64,000 nucleotides of DNA, from positions 124,001 to 188,000 of the forward strand of contig JALQPE010000320.1 in NCBI GenBank assembly GCA_030407315.1, written 5' to 3'. The stretch's first letter is position 1. Every line of letters starts with the position of its first letter. A program made the translations under genes and the position numbers. Shown piece by piece: positions 29,438-39,481 of the stretch. Below the pieces are notes generated by a model. That model was not told where the DNA came from, did not search any database, and was given only the letters and a program-made list of their open reading frames with translations. The stretch is from Asparagopsis taxiformis. Lineage: Eukaryota > Rhodophyta > Florideophyceae > Bonnemaisoniales > Bonnemaisoniaceae.

Positions 29438-30694
29438 ATGGGGCTTTTCGGTAAAAAAGACAAACACGGCAAGAAGACCGTTAGCAAACCGGCATCACAG
29501 GCTCAACATGCATCCAGTCGAGAAAGCTTTGAGTTTATCAAAAGACGTGTGGTCGTCCCTCTGGCAATTCTCGAACGTCCGCTCATGTCCGACACTGAGT
29601 TTGTCGTCGATGCACGATACAGCTCAGTCAAATTACTCGGTTCCGGTTCATACGGCATCGTCTGTTCTGCCTATGATTCGATAACAGCCTCTCGCGTGGC
29701 CATTAAGAAGATTCTCAACCCTTTTGCTAACAAGCATCAGACGCGCCATTGCTTGCGTGAGCTGAGGCTGCTGCGTCATCTCAAGCATCCGTGTATTGTT
29801 GAATTACTTGACATTGACGTGCCGCGACAGTACAAGGCATGGGAATCGGTGTACCTTGTGACACCATTGTTGAACATCGACTTGAAAACGGCGTTGCGGT
29901 CTGGAAAACTGGAGGACAAAACGTTACAGAAGAGAGTAGCGTATCAGATGCTACTGGCTCTGCAGCACATGCACGAAGGCGGCGTGATGCATCGTGACAT
30001 CAAATCTGGCAACCTATTGCTCGACAAGGAGCTCAATGTGAAGATATGTGACCTGGGCGAGTCCAGATTCCACAGTAAAGCCAACCGTGATGAGGTGCCC
30101 GATGATATGGAGCAACCGTCGCTTGAGCCAGAACTATCCGTCAATGTGTCGACAATGATCCAATCAGCGCCCGAGATATCGCTGGGTGGGGAGTATGACG
30201 CCGAGGTGGACATCTGGGCGGCGGGATGTGTGATCGCTGAGATCATCCATCCACAGCACGAGTTTCTGTTTGACAACACGTCCAAGTTGGCCCATGTTCA
30301 AGAGATCATCAGTGTGGTTGGATGTTCGGAGGACGAGATGAACGACTTGCCCGAGCATAGTGGGTGGTATTTGAGGAAAATGGTGAGGAACGAGGACTTG
30401 CCCGAGGGCACACGTATCAGGGAGAAATTGGGCAGCAGTGTGGATACGGTCGCTGTCGACCTTTTGGAAAAAATGTTGCGTTTTTCACCCAAGCGACGAC
30501 TGTCTGCCAAGTTGGCGTTGCAACACAAATGGTTTGATGAGGTACGCGATAACTGCCAGTACTCGAAAGCGACGTACAACTTTGCGCTTTCGGAGCCGGC
30601 GAAAAAGTTGTCCAAAGCTGAATTGAAAAACCTGGTGTGGGAGGAAGTGGTGGCGTTCCATCCTGAGGCGGAGTTTTTGCCAGGTGTTCGCTAG
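29438..30694 (+). CDS. MAPK-like CMGC protein kinase lacking the TxY motif
   Basis: 418 aa from the ATG at 29438; 455 if the in-frame ATG at 29327 is used. The start MGLFGKKDKHGKK fits N-myristoylation plus a basic patch, suggesting membrane anchoring. The kinase core is complete: GSGSYGIV glycine loop, VAIKKI lysine, LRELRLLRHLKHPCIVEL, HRDIKSGNLLL, DIWAAGCVIAEI, and a C-lobe in MAPK order including VDLLEKMLRFSPKRRLS. Two departures are notable: the metal-binding DFG is DLG, and the activation loop reads VSTMIQSAPEI with no TxY and no Trp-Tyr-Arg before APE. It may be regulated without a MAPK kinase. Confidence 0.85.
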   Translation: MGLFGKKDKHGKKTVSKPASQAQHASSRESFEFIKRRVVVPLAILERPLMSDTEFVVDARYSSVKLLGSGSYGIVCSAYDSITASRVAIKKILNPFANKHQTRHCLRELRLLRHLKHPCIVELLDIDVPRQYKAWESVYLVTPLLNIDLKTALRSGKLEDKTLQKRVAYQMLLALQHMHEGGVMHRDIKSGNLLLDKELNVKICDLGESRFHSKANRDEVPDDMEQPSLEPELSVNVSTMIQSAPEISLGGEYDAEVDIWAAGCVIAEIIHPQHEFLFDNTSKLAHVQEIISVVGCSEDEMNDLPEHSGWYLRKMVRNEDLPEGTRIREKLGSSVDTVAVDLLEKMLRFSPKRRLSAKLALQHKWFDEVRDNCQYSKATYNFALSEPAKKLSKAELKNLVWEEVVAFHPEAEFLPGVR

Positions 30695-31325
30695 TGTGAA
30701 GGATAGGAATAAGAAGAGTTTAGCGCTAAACATTGCCTCTTCCACAGATTGGGCAGTAGACTAGACACACGACGGTGAGTATTGACAATAGAGTCACGAG
30801 TTGAGTGTGATGCGAGGCAACGCGTCGGGAAGATGTTCAACGCGTGGGTTGATTGCGGACAGGTAGTATGGAATAGTATTGTACGGCGCACAAGTGGGGA
30901 ATGGAACGGGATCCTTGGATCCGACAATGAAATGAGACATGGCAGGCAGGCGATGATGCACACGGTGTGCTGTCAAGGACATTCCAATAAAGTGGCGCAA
31001 GTGTGCGGAGGGCCGGACGATGATAACAGCACAATGGACCGCAGATCGGCGCGGAAATTGTTTTCGATTTTGTCGGCTGACGCTGCCAATTCAATTGGCC
31101 ATGCGCCTCGACCAATATATCTGAGCGCTGTGCTAATTCGGCGTCTCGCCTTGCGTTGCGCCTGTTTCGCACGCCAACTTACCTTCGCCGTGTCTGCGCG
31201 CCAGACGAGTGGAAGAACGTGATACTGTGCTGGCCGTCGCACCTCCAGCAAACATCCCTTTCTCTCACTATATCAGCCGTTTCGTCGCTCGCCTCCCTTG
31301 ATTCGCGTCCTGTACCACCTAAATC
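30695..31325. other. intergenic between kinase and BCL7-like gene
   Basis: 631 bp; no gene, RNA or repeat recognised. Confidence 0.4.
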
Positions 31326-31934
31326 ATGACGACGTATAGAGCATCGCTTGGCACGCGTGGAGAGCTGCGTCGCATCGCCGCAGAGGCAGAGACCGCCACT
31401 ATCGACCGTGTGCGCCCGTGGGAACGCAAAATCCAACCGTGTAAGCTCGCTCCGCACGTTATCGTGCCGCAGTGGATTCGCTCCGAACTGCCGCCCAAAC
31501 CACGCCCCTCTCCCGTCATCTCTACAGAGGCGCAGATTGTTGTCGGTGAAACGCTCGATGCATTGTTGGAAGCCGTTTGCTCCCGAAAGTTGCGCATAGA
31601 TTGTGCAGAGCCGCGTGCCAACACCAATGCTATGCAAATAGATGATTCGCTTGCTATTCATCCCATTGTGCAACCACCCCCATCTGCAATACAACCGCTC
31701 GCCGCACCAATGCATCCAGACGCTATGCTTGCACTCAACGATGTCGACCTTTCTCTTCATCTTGGTATGAGTGAAAACGACCAACCGCTTGCATCAACAA
31801 TTGCACCCGTCACAGACAAGGTCGCACCAACAGAGCCTATGCGTCTGCCACCAATAGCTGATGCCGCACAGGTTCTGCCGCTTGGTCAAGCGACATTTTC
31901 CGCTGACGCCGATGCATCGACTAGTGTTTCCTAG
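31326..31934 (+). CDS. hypothetical protein with BCL7-like N-terminus
   Basis: 202 aa. The first 55 residues are basic and end IDRVRPWERKIQPCKLAPHV followed by IVPQWI. The spacing of Ile-x-x-Val-Arg-x-Trp-Glu-x-Lys followed by a hydrophobic-Trp segment is close to the N-terminal domain of BCL7 proteins, subunits of animal SWI/SNF (BAF) complexes. The rest is Ala/Pro/Asp-rich and probably disordered. It lies directly upstream of an actin-related-protein gene of a chromatin remodeller on the same strand. The match is short and made by eye. Confidence 0.45.
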   Translation: MTTYRASLGTRGELRRIAAEAETATIDRVRPWERKIQPCKLAPHVIVPQWIRSELPPKPRPSPVISTEAQIVVGETLDALLEAVCSRKLRIDCAEPRANTNAMQIDDSLAIHPIVQPPPSAIQPLAAPMHPDAMLALNDVDLSLHLGMSENDQPLASTIAPVTDKVAPTEPMRLPPIADAAQVLPLGQATFSADADASTSVS

Positions 31935-32200
31935 TGTGTCATCTTGCAATCCATTTCGCTTCTGTCCAACCTCCAACTCGCGACCTATTGACCGTAACTT
32001 AAAGTGTATGATAGTTGAAAACTTGGCAGCGCGATGTATTGTAGCTCGCTATGGTAGTAGTAGAAGTGCAGCACCGCCAAATCGATATTGTAAAATTTGT
32101 GCGCCACAACCTCAATCTTGCTCCATCCTACCACCAAAATGCATTGCTTGTGCCAATGCAATTTGAACAAAACACAAACGCAAAAAACCACCATCCCATA

Positions 32201-34174
32201 ATGGTAAACATGGAGCAATCCGAAAATGGCCGCGCTCACATTCCGTCTACACCGATGCCCCTCCGATCGCAGGACCTCTCCTTCTCTCCGCATATGAAGA
32301 CCAAAAAACCAGCCGCCAAAGATGTCATCGTGCTTGCATTCGGCTCCCATGGCATTCGCTACGGCTTTGCAGTAGACTCGACCCCCAAACGAGTTTTCCC
32401 AGCTGTTGCCTTTCCACGTCGAGCGATCGCAGTGCAAAACGATAATTTACCGTCCTTCCGCGTCCCCCAGCTCACCGATCGAACCGCCCAACAGCGCGAG
32501 GACGCCAAAAAGGCTTTTGAGACCATTCGAACCACTCTATCAGAAGAACTCGCCCTCGCAGACAGAAGACGTGGTGGTGGCCGCCCAATACCGTGGAAAA
32601 TAGAGGTGGAAGCTGTTACTGTTTCAGGAAAAGCTCAACTGCCCCCGCCACTGTTTGCAGCCAAGGTCGATAATGCTTCTGAAAACAACCCCCGTGATAT
32701 ACTCATTGGCAGAGATGTCGAGGTTCTCACCCATGATCCAGAGAAAGCAAAATTATACGACATCATCTTTCCCATATGGGATGGCAAGCTTCTGTTTGAC
32801 TGTGGTGCTCCACCCACACTGATCAGAAAAGCTCTCGACCTACTATTGCTCCACATCGTGCAGCAACTTTCGCACGATCGAAAACACAGGGCTCAAACCA
32901 AGACAGAAGGATCCGCTACTCCAGAAGAGGAGGCAAATGATGTCCCGCTCTTCGATAAAGATGGCACTGCTAAGAATTTTGTCACCCTCGTCGTCCCAGA
33001 AGCATCACAAAGACGTGATGTCGGAGAAATTGTTGATGCTGTTTTCCGCGTGTCCGAGATGCAAACCGCTGCGGTGTTCGTCCATCAGAGTGCAGTATCC
33101 TGTGCTTTAGGTGCTGGACTTGCAACTTGCACCGTTGTGGACATTGGTCATTCAGCCACAACCGTTGCCTGCGTTGAAGACGGCATCGTGTGCGGCGAGT
33201 CTAGAATTCATCTGGACTATGGCTCGTCGCACATTCAGAGCACGTTTGACCTGTTGTTGAATGAGTCGCCCAAGTTTCGCGACATTTTGAAGAAAACTCC
33301 CGGTCCGGATGGCAAGGCCGTATCGCCAGTATTAGTGGAGTACGATAAGGCCATAACCGTGCCCAAAGTTTCTGAACAGTTGTGCGGATTTAATGTCGAC
33401 GAGAATGATACATTGGCTGTAACCATGGTCAAGGCACCCAGCGGACGATCTTTCCGCATCAAACTTGGCGTCGGAATTCGCGCATTGCCTTGTTACGGGC
33501 TCATCAATCCATCTTTGCTGAAATCAGCATCGGATGCAATGACTTTGCAAAAGAACATTCCTCGCCGTGGCTTGTACGAACGGAATTCAGAGGATGACAA
33601 CTTTGTAAGTGATATTTTCCTAGACTTGCGACGCTCTGGCATTGCAACTGCTGCCCTACCAATAGGCACATTCTCAAATGACCTTGGTCAGCCTGCTGCC
33701 TCAACAGTTCATGCTGAAAACGCGTCTATTGTTGATGCTATCATCTGGTCTATTGCGCGAGCTGTAGAAATAAAACGGCCTGATGCGCAGTCCAGAACAG
33801 CTGAGCACTATAGGCGTTACTTGAATGCTATCGTATTGGCAGGGGGAGGGGCTTCCATTGATGGCATTGCTCTTGCCCTGGAGGCTCGTATCAAAAAGGG
33901 CTTTATCGATGCGGGGTTGAATATATCGGACGTAACTGTTATAGACGGCGGAAAGGGCAAAGGAGACGAGGAACTGGCCGCGGCTGCAGCAGTGTTGAAA
34001 GATGCTGGGTCCGATAGTGGTATTGTTGACGACACGGATACAGCAAGTCTACCGTGGAAGGGAGGCGCGGTAATGGTTGAAGCAGATGCTGTCAACGACT
34101 ATTGGGTTTATAGAGATGACTGGGGTCTCAGAAACGTTCGAGCTCTTCGCGAGAAAATTCCATTCTATTGGTGA
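32201..34174 (+). CDS. ARP8: actin-related protein 8 (INO80 complex)
   Basis: 657 aa from the ATG at 32201; the frame is open to another ATG at 32051, but those 50 residues look like translated leader. Actin fold: DVIVLAFGSHGIRYGFAVDS near the N-terminus (phosphate-loop 1 region), TCTVVDIGHSATTVACVEDG (phosphate-2 region) and NAIVLAGGGASIDG (adenosine region). Large insertions, low overall actin similarity and the ending VYRDDWGLRNVRALREKIPF fit Arp8, which binds nucleosomes as part of the INO80 actin-Arp module in the nucleus. It converges on SKI3 with 72 bp between stops. Confidence 0.82.
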   Translation: MVNMEQSENGRAHIPSTPMPLRSQDLSFSPHMKTKKPAAKDVIVLAFGSHGIRYGFAVDSTPKRVFPAVAFPRRAIAVQNDNLPSFRVPQLTDRTAQQREDAKKAFETIRTTLSEELALADRRRGGGRPIPWKIEVEAVTVSGKAQLPPPLFAAKVDNASENNPRDILIGRDVEVLTHDPEKAKLYDIIFPIWDGKLLFDCGAPPTLIRKALDLLLLHIVQQLSHDRKHRAQTKTEGSATPEEEANDVPLFDKDGTAKNFVTLVVPEASQRRDVGEIVDAVFRVSEMQTAAVFVHQSAVSCALGAGLATCTVVDIGHSATTVACVEDGIVCGESRIHLDYGSSHIQSTFDLLLNESPKFRDILKKTPGPDGKAVSPVLVEYDKAITVPKVSEQLCGFNVDENDTLAVTMVKAPSGRSFRIKLGVGIRALPCYGLINPSLLKSASDAMTLQKNIPRRGLYERNSEDDNFVSDIFLDLRRSGIATAALPIGTFSNDLGQPAASTVHAENASIVDAIIWSIARAVEIKRPDAQSRTAEHYRRYLNAIVLAGGGASIDGIALALEARIKKGFIDAGLNISDVTVIDGGKGKGDEELAAAAAVLKDAGSDSGIVDDTDTASLPWKGGAVMVEADAVNDYWVYRDDWGLRNVRALREKIPFYW

Positions 34175-34246
34175 CCAATCGCTCGAGTCAACTTGCAAGA
34201 CGGCAAATGCAGTAGACTAGAAAGCAATCCACTTTCAACAAACCAT

Positions 34247-37200
34247 CTAAACTGCTAAACCATCGAGCGACAGAGAGCGCACTTCTGGAATGAATGGAAA
34301 CATATGTATATGTCGATAAATATCAACTGCGTTCCTAAGCGACTGAAGTTGCACCACTTCGTGCTTGGCATCTTTTTCTACAACAACAGCGCTTTGCGCC
34401 ATAATATCCCCGCAGATAGAAGGTTGAACATTCCCAGCTCTCGCTGCAGTTGAAGAACAAAATGATGCATCTGTCAGAAGTGATGATTCGTTTGTTGCCG
34501 ACGCAGACTCCAAAAGGTGCTGCAAACACCTTGCACGCCCACCAGCAGCAGGCGGTCCTCCTCCAAGGCGGTCAGCCTCTCGGTATGCATGTTCGCACGA
34601 CCGAGTTAAATGTTCCACCCATCCATGGTCTCGAGCGTCGCATTCCCTGATAGCTGCAACGGCAAACCATCCGCGCCAATCAGTAGGGTCCTGGCGGATG
34701 GCGGCTACCGCCGCTTCTGCCCCGTATCCAATACTTTGTGATGCAGCTGCGTGTATAGCAAGCGATGCGTTTAGCTCAATGGACTCTTTCCTAGCTCTCA
34801 GCGATTTGGATACCTGCAACGCGAGACGATTTGCTTTAGCACAAAATGCTGCGCTTGATGACAACGAAGAATTCACTATTAAACCAATAGCTAGAATCGT
34901 CGGACTGGCATCGCATCGCAGGAGAATAGAGAGCGCCTGCTGTGCCAGTTCTTCGTCTTCCTTTAGCATTGCATTTTGCAGAAGAGCTGAGCCAAGGTCT
35001 TGACCTCGTGCCTTGGTGGTCCAGGGAGTAAAGTGCATAGCCTTGGTATAGGCCACAATTGCATTGTTGATGCTTTGCTCCAAAATTGCGATCGGTACAA
35101 GACGGGCCAAGTCTTTCGGGTGAGTGCTCGCAACTTCCATCCACGAATCACCTAGACGTTTGAATGTACTAGAAGGATTCAAAAAGGGGTACTTTTCTGT
35201 CTGCTCAATGCGCGCAGTATCGAGACATGTTGCAGCCTTTTGTCTCAACAGCGTTGCTCTGTGATAACAGCCCGCAAGCCACTCCTCAGCCGCGAGGAAG
35301 ACGTAAGCATCACTCAGGTAGGTCTTCAGATTGGTTGGTGCACGCGAATCGGTTACCAGCGATTCCATACTACGCACTGCAGCATTTGAGTTTTTCTGCA
35401 TCTGCAGTAGTACAGCCTTTTCGGACAGCAAAAGTAACCGAAGATCATCTTGCAGCCGTGACAGGTCCACATGAGCCGAGACAGTGTACACCTTTGGTGG
35501 AGCATCGATAAGATTCAATGCATCGTCAATGCATGACAGAGCAGGACCAACCTGCGACTGTTCACGATAGGAAGCACTGAGCCCTCTCCAAGAGTCGACA
35601 TCGACAACGAGGGCATTATCCGTCTCGGAAGTCGCAACGCCAGTGCCGAAAAGCAGTTCCTCATCTCTTGACGAAAACCTCGGATTTCCACGCAGAGCGT
35701 TTCGAAAGGACACTGAAGCTTCCGCAAAGCGCTGCTGACGCAATCGAATCCATCCGATTACATTGTGTGCCCATCGTGCTTTGGGGTTCTTATTTGCGGC
35801 CGCATCGGCCACACGAGCTGCTTGTTCTAGGGCACCTCTGGCGACAAGTACGGTAGCCAATCTGCGACTCGCAAGCGGATGGGCAGCATCAAGTGCGACA
35901 GCTTTCTCATAGCAGCGTACGGCACGTCCAATCATCTTTTGGTGCTCCTTTCGACGAGCGAGACGTTCAAAAATCCACCCAAGATGCGCAAACGGACCCG
36001 GAAGGTCTTTGCAGAGGGAAGCGGCGTGCATCTGTTTCTTCTGCGCATTTTCAAGGACTTGCACGTCATCGGCGTTGCACAGCATCATTTGCGCGAGTCT
36101 CATGCAAGCGGTAGCGGCCACGAGGGCGTTGGACGGGAGGAAATGTTTGCGCAGGAGATGAAATTCCCATGAATAGGCGTCGTGAGATTGTGTTTGCTGC
36201 GCTTCGAGAAGGGCGGTGTCAACGAGAGATTGCATACGTATAATGTCGACATCGCCTGCCAGAGCATCTGACCACACGGATTCTAGAATTGCATAGAGAC
36301 CGTGGGGAGCGCTGGCGGCGTCCTCCATGGCGAGGGCGGCATTTCTGGAGGCGCGACCATAGGCGCGCACGGCGAGGTCTATGGCGGCGACATGGGCAGC
36401 GAACAGTAGCCAGGGAACGTCGTGCTGCTGGGCGTACGTGACGACGAGGGCAATTTGTTGATGGGCGGGTTTGAATGCGCGAAGCGCCTGGTGAGCGGCG
36501 GCGGCTATGAGACGAAGAGCGGGTTGATGACGATCCTGGAAGTGCAGGCCTTGTTCGGCGGTTTTGAGTGCTTGTTTGTACGAACGGTTGGCGAGATGGG
36601 CGATGCTTTGGACCAGGGCTGCTGTGGAGGTTGCGACGGGCTGGGAGAGTAATGGGAGGGAGTGGACAGCTTGTGGTTGGGTGGTGTGGAGCGCGGCGGC
36701 GAGATGATAGTGGGATCGTTTTTCTGGATGGAGTGTGGGTGAATGGTGAATTGCTCGAGTGGCCGAACGGAGGAGGAGTTGATATGGGAGAGTATGATGC
36801 TCGGCGAGACGGAGAATTGCTTCGTGTGCATGAAGGGATTGGAGAAGTTTGAGAGAGTGTGAAGGATGGTGCGGGTAACGGGATTGTGTTCGTGTTATGA
36901 GTGCGTGTAGAGCTGGGGAATCGAGAGGAATTGAAATGTCGGCTATGATATTTGCATAATCGTCCAATGCGGTTGCTATGGGAGGATCGTGAAAATGATG
37001 CGGGGAAGCATCGCGAACGAGGAGGTCTGCTATACGGGTGATAACGGGTATACGTTGTGTGGATTGGGTAAGATCGGAAAGCTTGTAGAGGACTTGGAGT
37101 TCATCGGGTGTGGAATCTGGAGATTGAGGTGCATACGAAATGCGTGTGCAGCTTTTTGAAGCAATGGCAAGATTTGGGTGGGGTCTTGTTTAGTTTGAGC

Positions 37201-37503
37201 GATGTTTGCATATGCACGTGCCAAGAGAAGAGAGTCGGATGGTTGACAGGAGTCAGACAGAAGGTCTATGATTGCGCGATGAGCAAGTGGAAGATTGGGA
37301 CGGAGGGAAAGGGCGGTTTGATAGGATTGTTTTGCGGAATCGGGTTGTGAGAGAGCAGCGAAAGCGGCACCGTGTAGTACGTGTGCGTGATAATTTGTGG
37401 GATGCTGAAGAATCAATGGAGCGGTAACTTGCTGCGCTTGCTGGGGATTTGCATTGTCAAGATGTGACTTTGCGAGGAGCAATTGTTTGTTCACGGACGG
37501 CAT
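34247..37503 (-). CDS. SKI3: SKI3/TTC37-like TPR protein with a frame break near 37120
   Basis: About 1085 aa; TPR scaffold of the SKI complex that feeds mRNA to the cytoplasmic exosome. From the ATG at 37503 the first TPRs (YHAHVLHGAAFAALSQPDSA) match the TTC37 N-terminus. After LLQKAAHAF that frame soon ends at 37030. The next frame is open through DELQVLYKLSDLTQSTQR and RIADLLVRD to the stop at 34247, with many further TPRs such as PFAHLGWIFERLARRKEHQ and LRQQRFAEASVSFRNALRGN. The switch needs one extra base near 37138 (sequence error), a 20-nt GT-AG mini-intron (37117-37136), or a 107-110-nt intron that would remove coding-like residues. Confidence 0.75.
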
Positions 37504-37829
37504 GATTGGAGGGATGGGGAGGAAGCGGGCAGGGGCGTGTGTCTGCTACGGAAGGTGGATCGTTCGAGACCAAGTAACGTGTACGTGCGCGGATGACTAT
37601 AATTAAAAAAATTACAGATGCGACAGACCGACGCGCCGTGAAAGAAAAAACTGACAGAGAGACTCGCGACTGACACGATTTCATGCATTTATTCATGCAC
37701 GATCATTCGCTCATGCAATTGCACATTGGCGCAGTGCTGCATCTCCGGCACTTTTAAGCAAGTGCATGTGTGCAATTGTGCAAGACAAGGCAACGCAACG
37801 CATCGCATCGCATCATCGAGCAAGTGAAA
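37504..37829. promoter_or_regulatory. divergent promoter, SKI3 / C2H2 protein
   Basis: 326 bp. Contains an AT-rich core near 37600 and a short pentanucleotide run just upstream of the zinc-finger start (listed separately). Confidence 0.4.
37791..37810. repeat. pentanucleotide run (CAACG)2(CATCG)2
   Basis: Four in-phase 5-bp units, continued by CATCATCG, 20-40 bp before the zinc-finger ATG. Same 5-bp period as the arrays at 20-22.6 kb. Confidence 0.6.
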
Positions 37830-38378
37830 ATGCCGTGTTCGCGACTCGCGGTGGAGGCGCTGGTGCACGGGCCGCTTCCGGCGGCATCGGAAAGCAACGC
37901 GACGGGCGCATCGAGCGTGCCGTCGCTACCGACAACACCGGTGGTAACGGCGCCGTTGCACACAATACGCAAGACGGTTCGTGGCAAACGACACCGCTGC
38001 ACCTACCCGGATTGCGGGCGTGATTTCACACGCTTGTCCAATCTCAAGGCGCATTGGCGACGACACACGGGCGAGCAACCGTACGCGTGTGTGCATTGTT
38101 CGCGACGCTTCAAATGGCGCTCGAGTCTCAAGTCGCACGAAGTTGGATGTGTATTCGAATTTGCACAGCGCGCCGGCGGCGTGCGTTGGGTGTATGTCAA
38201 CGCGGCCGGGCAGACGTATCCGTACGAGCAGACGACATTGGTGGCACCGACGAGCGTCCAGGGTGGCAATGGCAGCAGTGGTAATGGTAGCGGTAGTGGC
38301 GTTGCTGGCAGTGTCGGTAGTGTCGGTACGACTGCTCGCAATGGCAATGGACTTGTGCTACCGCCGCTTTCCATGTGA
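37830..38378 (+). CDS. two-finger zinc-finger protein, probable transcription factor
   Basis: 182 aa from the ATG at 37830 (an upstream in-frame GTG is not needed). Residues about 50-105 hold two adjacent fingers joined by a TGEQP linker: CTYPDCGRDFTRLSNLKAHW ending in RRH (C-x4-C, H-x3-H), then CVHCSRRFKWRSSLKSH followed by EVGC, so the second is C2HC. Flanks are low complexity: Ala/Thr/Gly before, and a Gly/Ser/Asn run after. Sequence-specific DNA binding in the nucleus is likely; targets are unknown. Confidence 0.8.
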   Translation: MPCSRLAVEALVHGPLPAASESNATGASSVPSLPTTPVVTAPLHTIRKTVRGKRHRCTYPDCGRDFTRLSNLKAHWRRHTGEQPYACVHCSRRFKWRSSLKSHEVGCVFEFAQRAGGVRWVYVNAAGQTYPYEQTTLVAPTSVQGGNGSSGNGSGSGVAGSVGSVGTTARNGNGLVLPPLSM

Positions 38379-38635
38379 TGATGAATGTATTTTTTTCGGA
38401 TACTAATTTAGTGTTGTTATGTGTGTGTACCATATATGATAAAAGGGCAATTCGGGGGCAGGAAAACCCTAAATTGACTGTATGGGCCGTATCAGTGACT
38501 GAGTAGTGTGTAAGGTTGTGGGTCAGTGAAACCTCCTTGACGTGGTCCACAACTGTGCTCTTGCAAGCACCTGACGTGTATCCTTTGCTTCCAACCATTG
38601 AGTTACATGCACGCATGCATGTTACGTGCATCTTC

Positions 38636-39481
38636 ATGTCGATTCGCGCGAGCTCGCTACGTATCCCGCTGCCGTTGTTGCTGTTGCTCCCGTTGCTGCC
38701 ACTTGCCTTCACCATTCGCCGGTCGCATTACAACAATGCTCTTGTTTCCGCCGCACACATCTTGTCACACCCCTTCGCTTCCCGACTCATAGTCTCCGAA
38801 CATGCGCGTCTCATATATTGTCCTATACCCAAAGCCGCAAATAGCAATTGGAAGTATCTCATACGCAAGTTTGAGCGACGCCACGATTACACCAATTTAT
38901 CCGTAGCACATCGTGTCAATGCATCGCGTTTCCGCTATCTCACCGATTATTCCGTCGACGAAGCACATCGTCTGTTGAATGACGCTTCCTATCTCAAATT
39001 TGTCTTTGTGCGCGACCCATACCATCGTCTACTCTCGTGCTACATGGACAAGTTTCGCAACACCAACGCCGTCTACGTCGCCAACGAATACACGCCCTTC
39101 CTCGCACAGCTCTATTCATGGCCGATAGCGCGCCGACTGGCCGCGCGCCAGACCGCACGCCCCTCATTCACAGCTTTTGTGGACCAGTTGGCCAGACAGA
39201 CACCGCAGCAGATGAACGCGCATTGGATGCCGCAAACACTGCATTGCGGTATCGGTATCATGCCGTATGACTTTATCGGACGTATGGAAACGCTGCAAAC
39301 TGACGCCGCATACGTTTTGCGTCGCATCGGACGCGCGAATGAGCGCTTTCCATCGCCGTCACAAATCGCCTTTCCACCATCGGGCGCCTCGTCCAAAACA
39401 GCCGACATGCTTTACACAAGACATGTCATGCTCAAGACGCGTATTATCTACGCACACGATTTTACCGTCTTACATTACTGA
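38636..39481 (+). CDS. Golgi carbohydrate sulfotransferase (Sulfotransfer_2 family)
   Basis: 281 aa from the ATG at 38636, which places a signal anchor at residues about 8-24 (SLRIPLPLLLLLPLLPLAF), the type II Golgi topology. PAPS-binding motifs are visible: IPKAANSNWKYL (5'-phosphosulfate loop) and KFVFVRDPYHRLLSCYMDKF (3'-phosphate loop), the HNK-1 / chondroitin 4-sulfotransferase pattern. Red algae sulfate galactans and xylans, so a polysaccharide acceptor is a reasonable inference. Its last 20 bases overlap the antisense 3' end of the next gene. Confidence 0.88.
   Translation: MSIRASSLRIPLPLLLLLPLLPLAFTIRRSHYNNALVSAAHILSHPFASRLIVSEHARLIYCPIPKAANSNWKYLIRKFERRHDYTNLSVAHRVNASRFRYLTDYSVDEAHRLLNDASYLKFVFVRDPYHRLLSCYMDKFRNTNAVYVANEYTPFLAQLYSWPIARRLAARQTARPSFTAFVDQLARQTPQQMNAHWMPQTLHCGIGIMPYDFIGRMETLQTDAAYVLRRIGRANERFPSPSQIAFPPSGASSKTADMLYTRHVMLKTRIIYAHDFTVLHY

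Noticed and set aside
32051..32200. 50-codon N-terminal extension of ARP8 from the earlier ATG
   Set aside because: Hydrophobic, AT-rich leader-like sequence without similarity to ARP8; the ATG at 32201 is more plausible, though not proven.
38197..38715. 172-codon minus-strand frame across the zinc-finger and sulfotransferase genes
   Set aside because: Antisense to two supported genes, with low-complexity Ser/Asn content.
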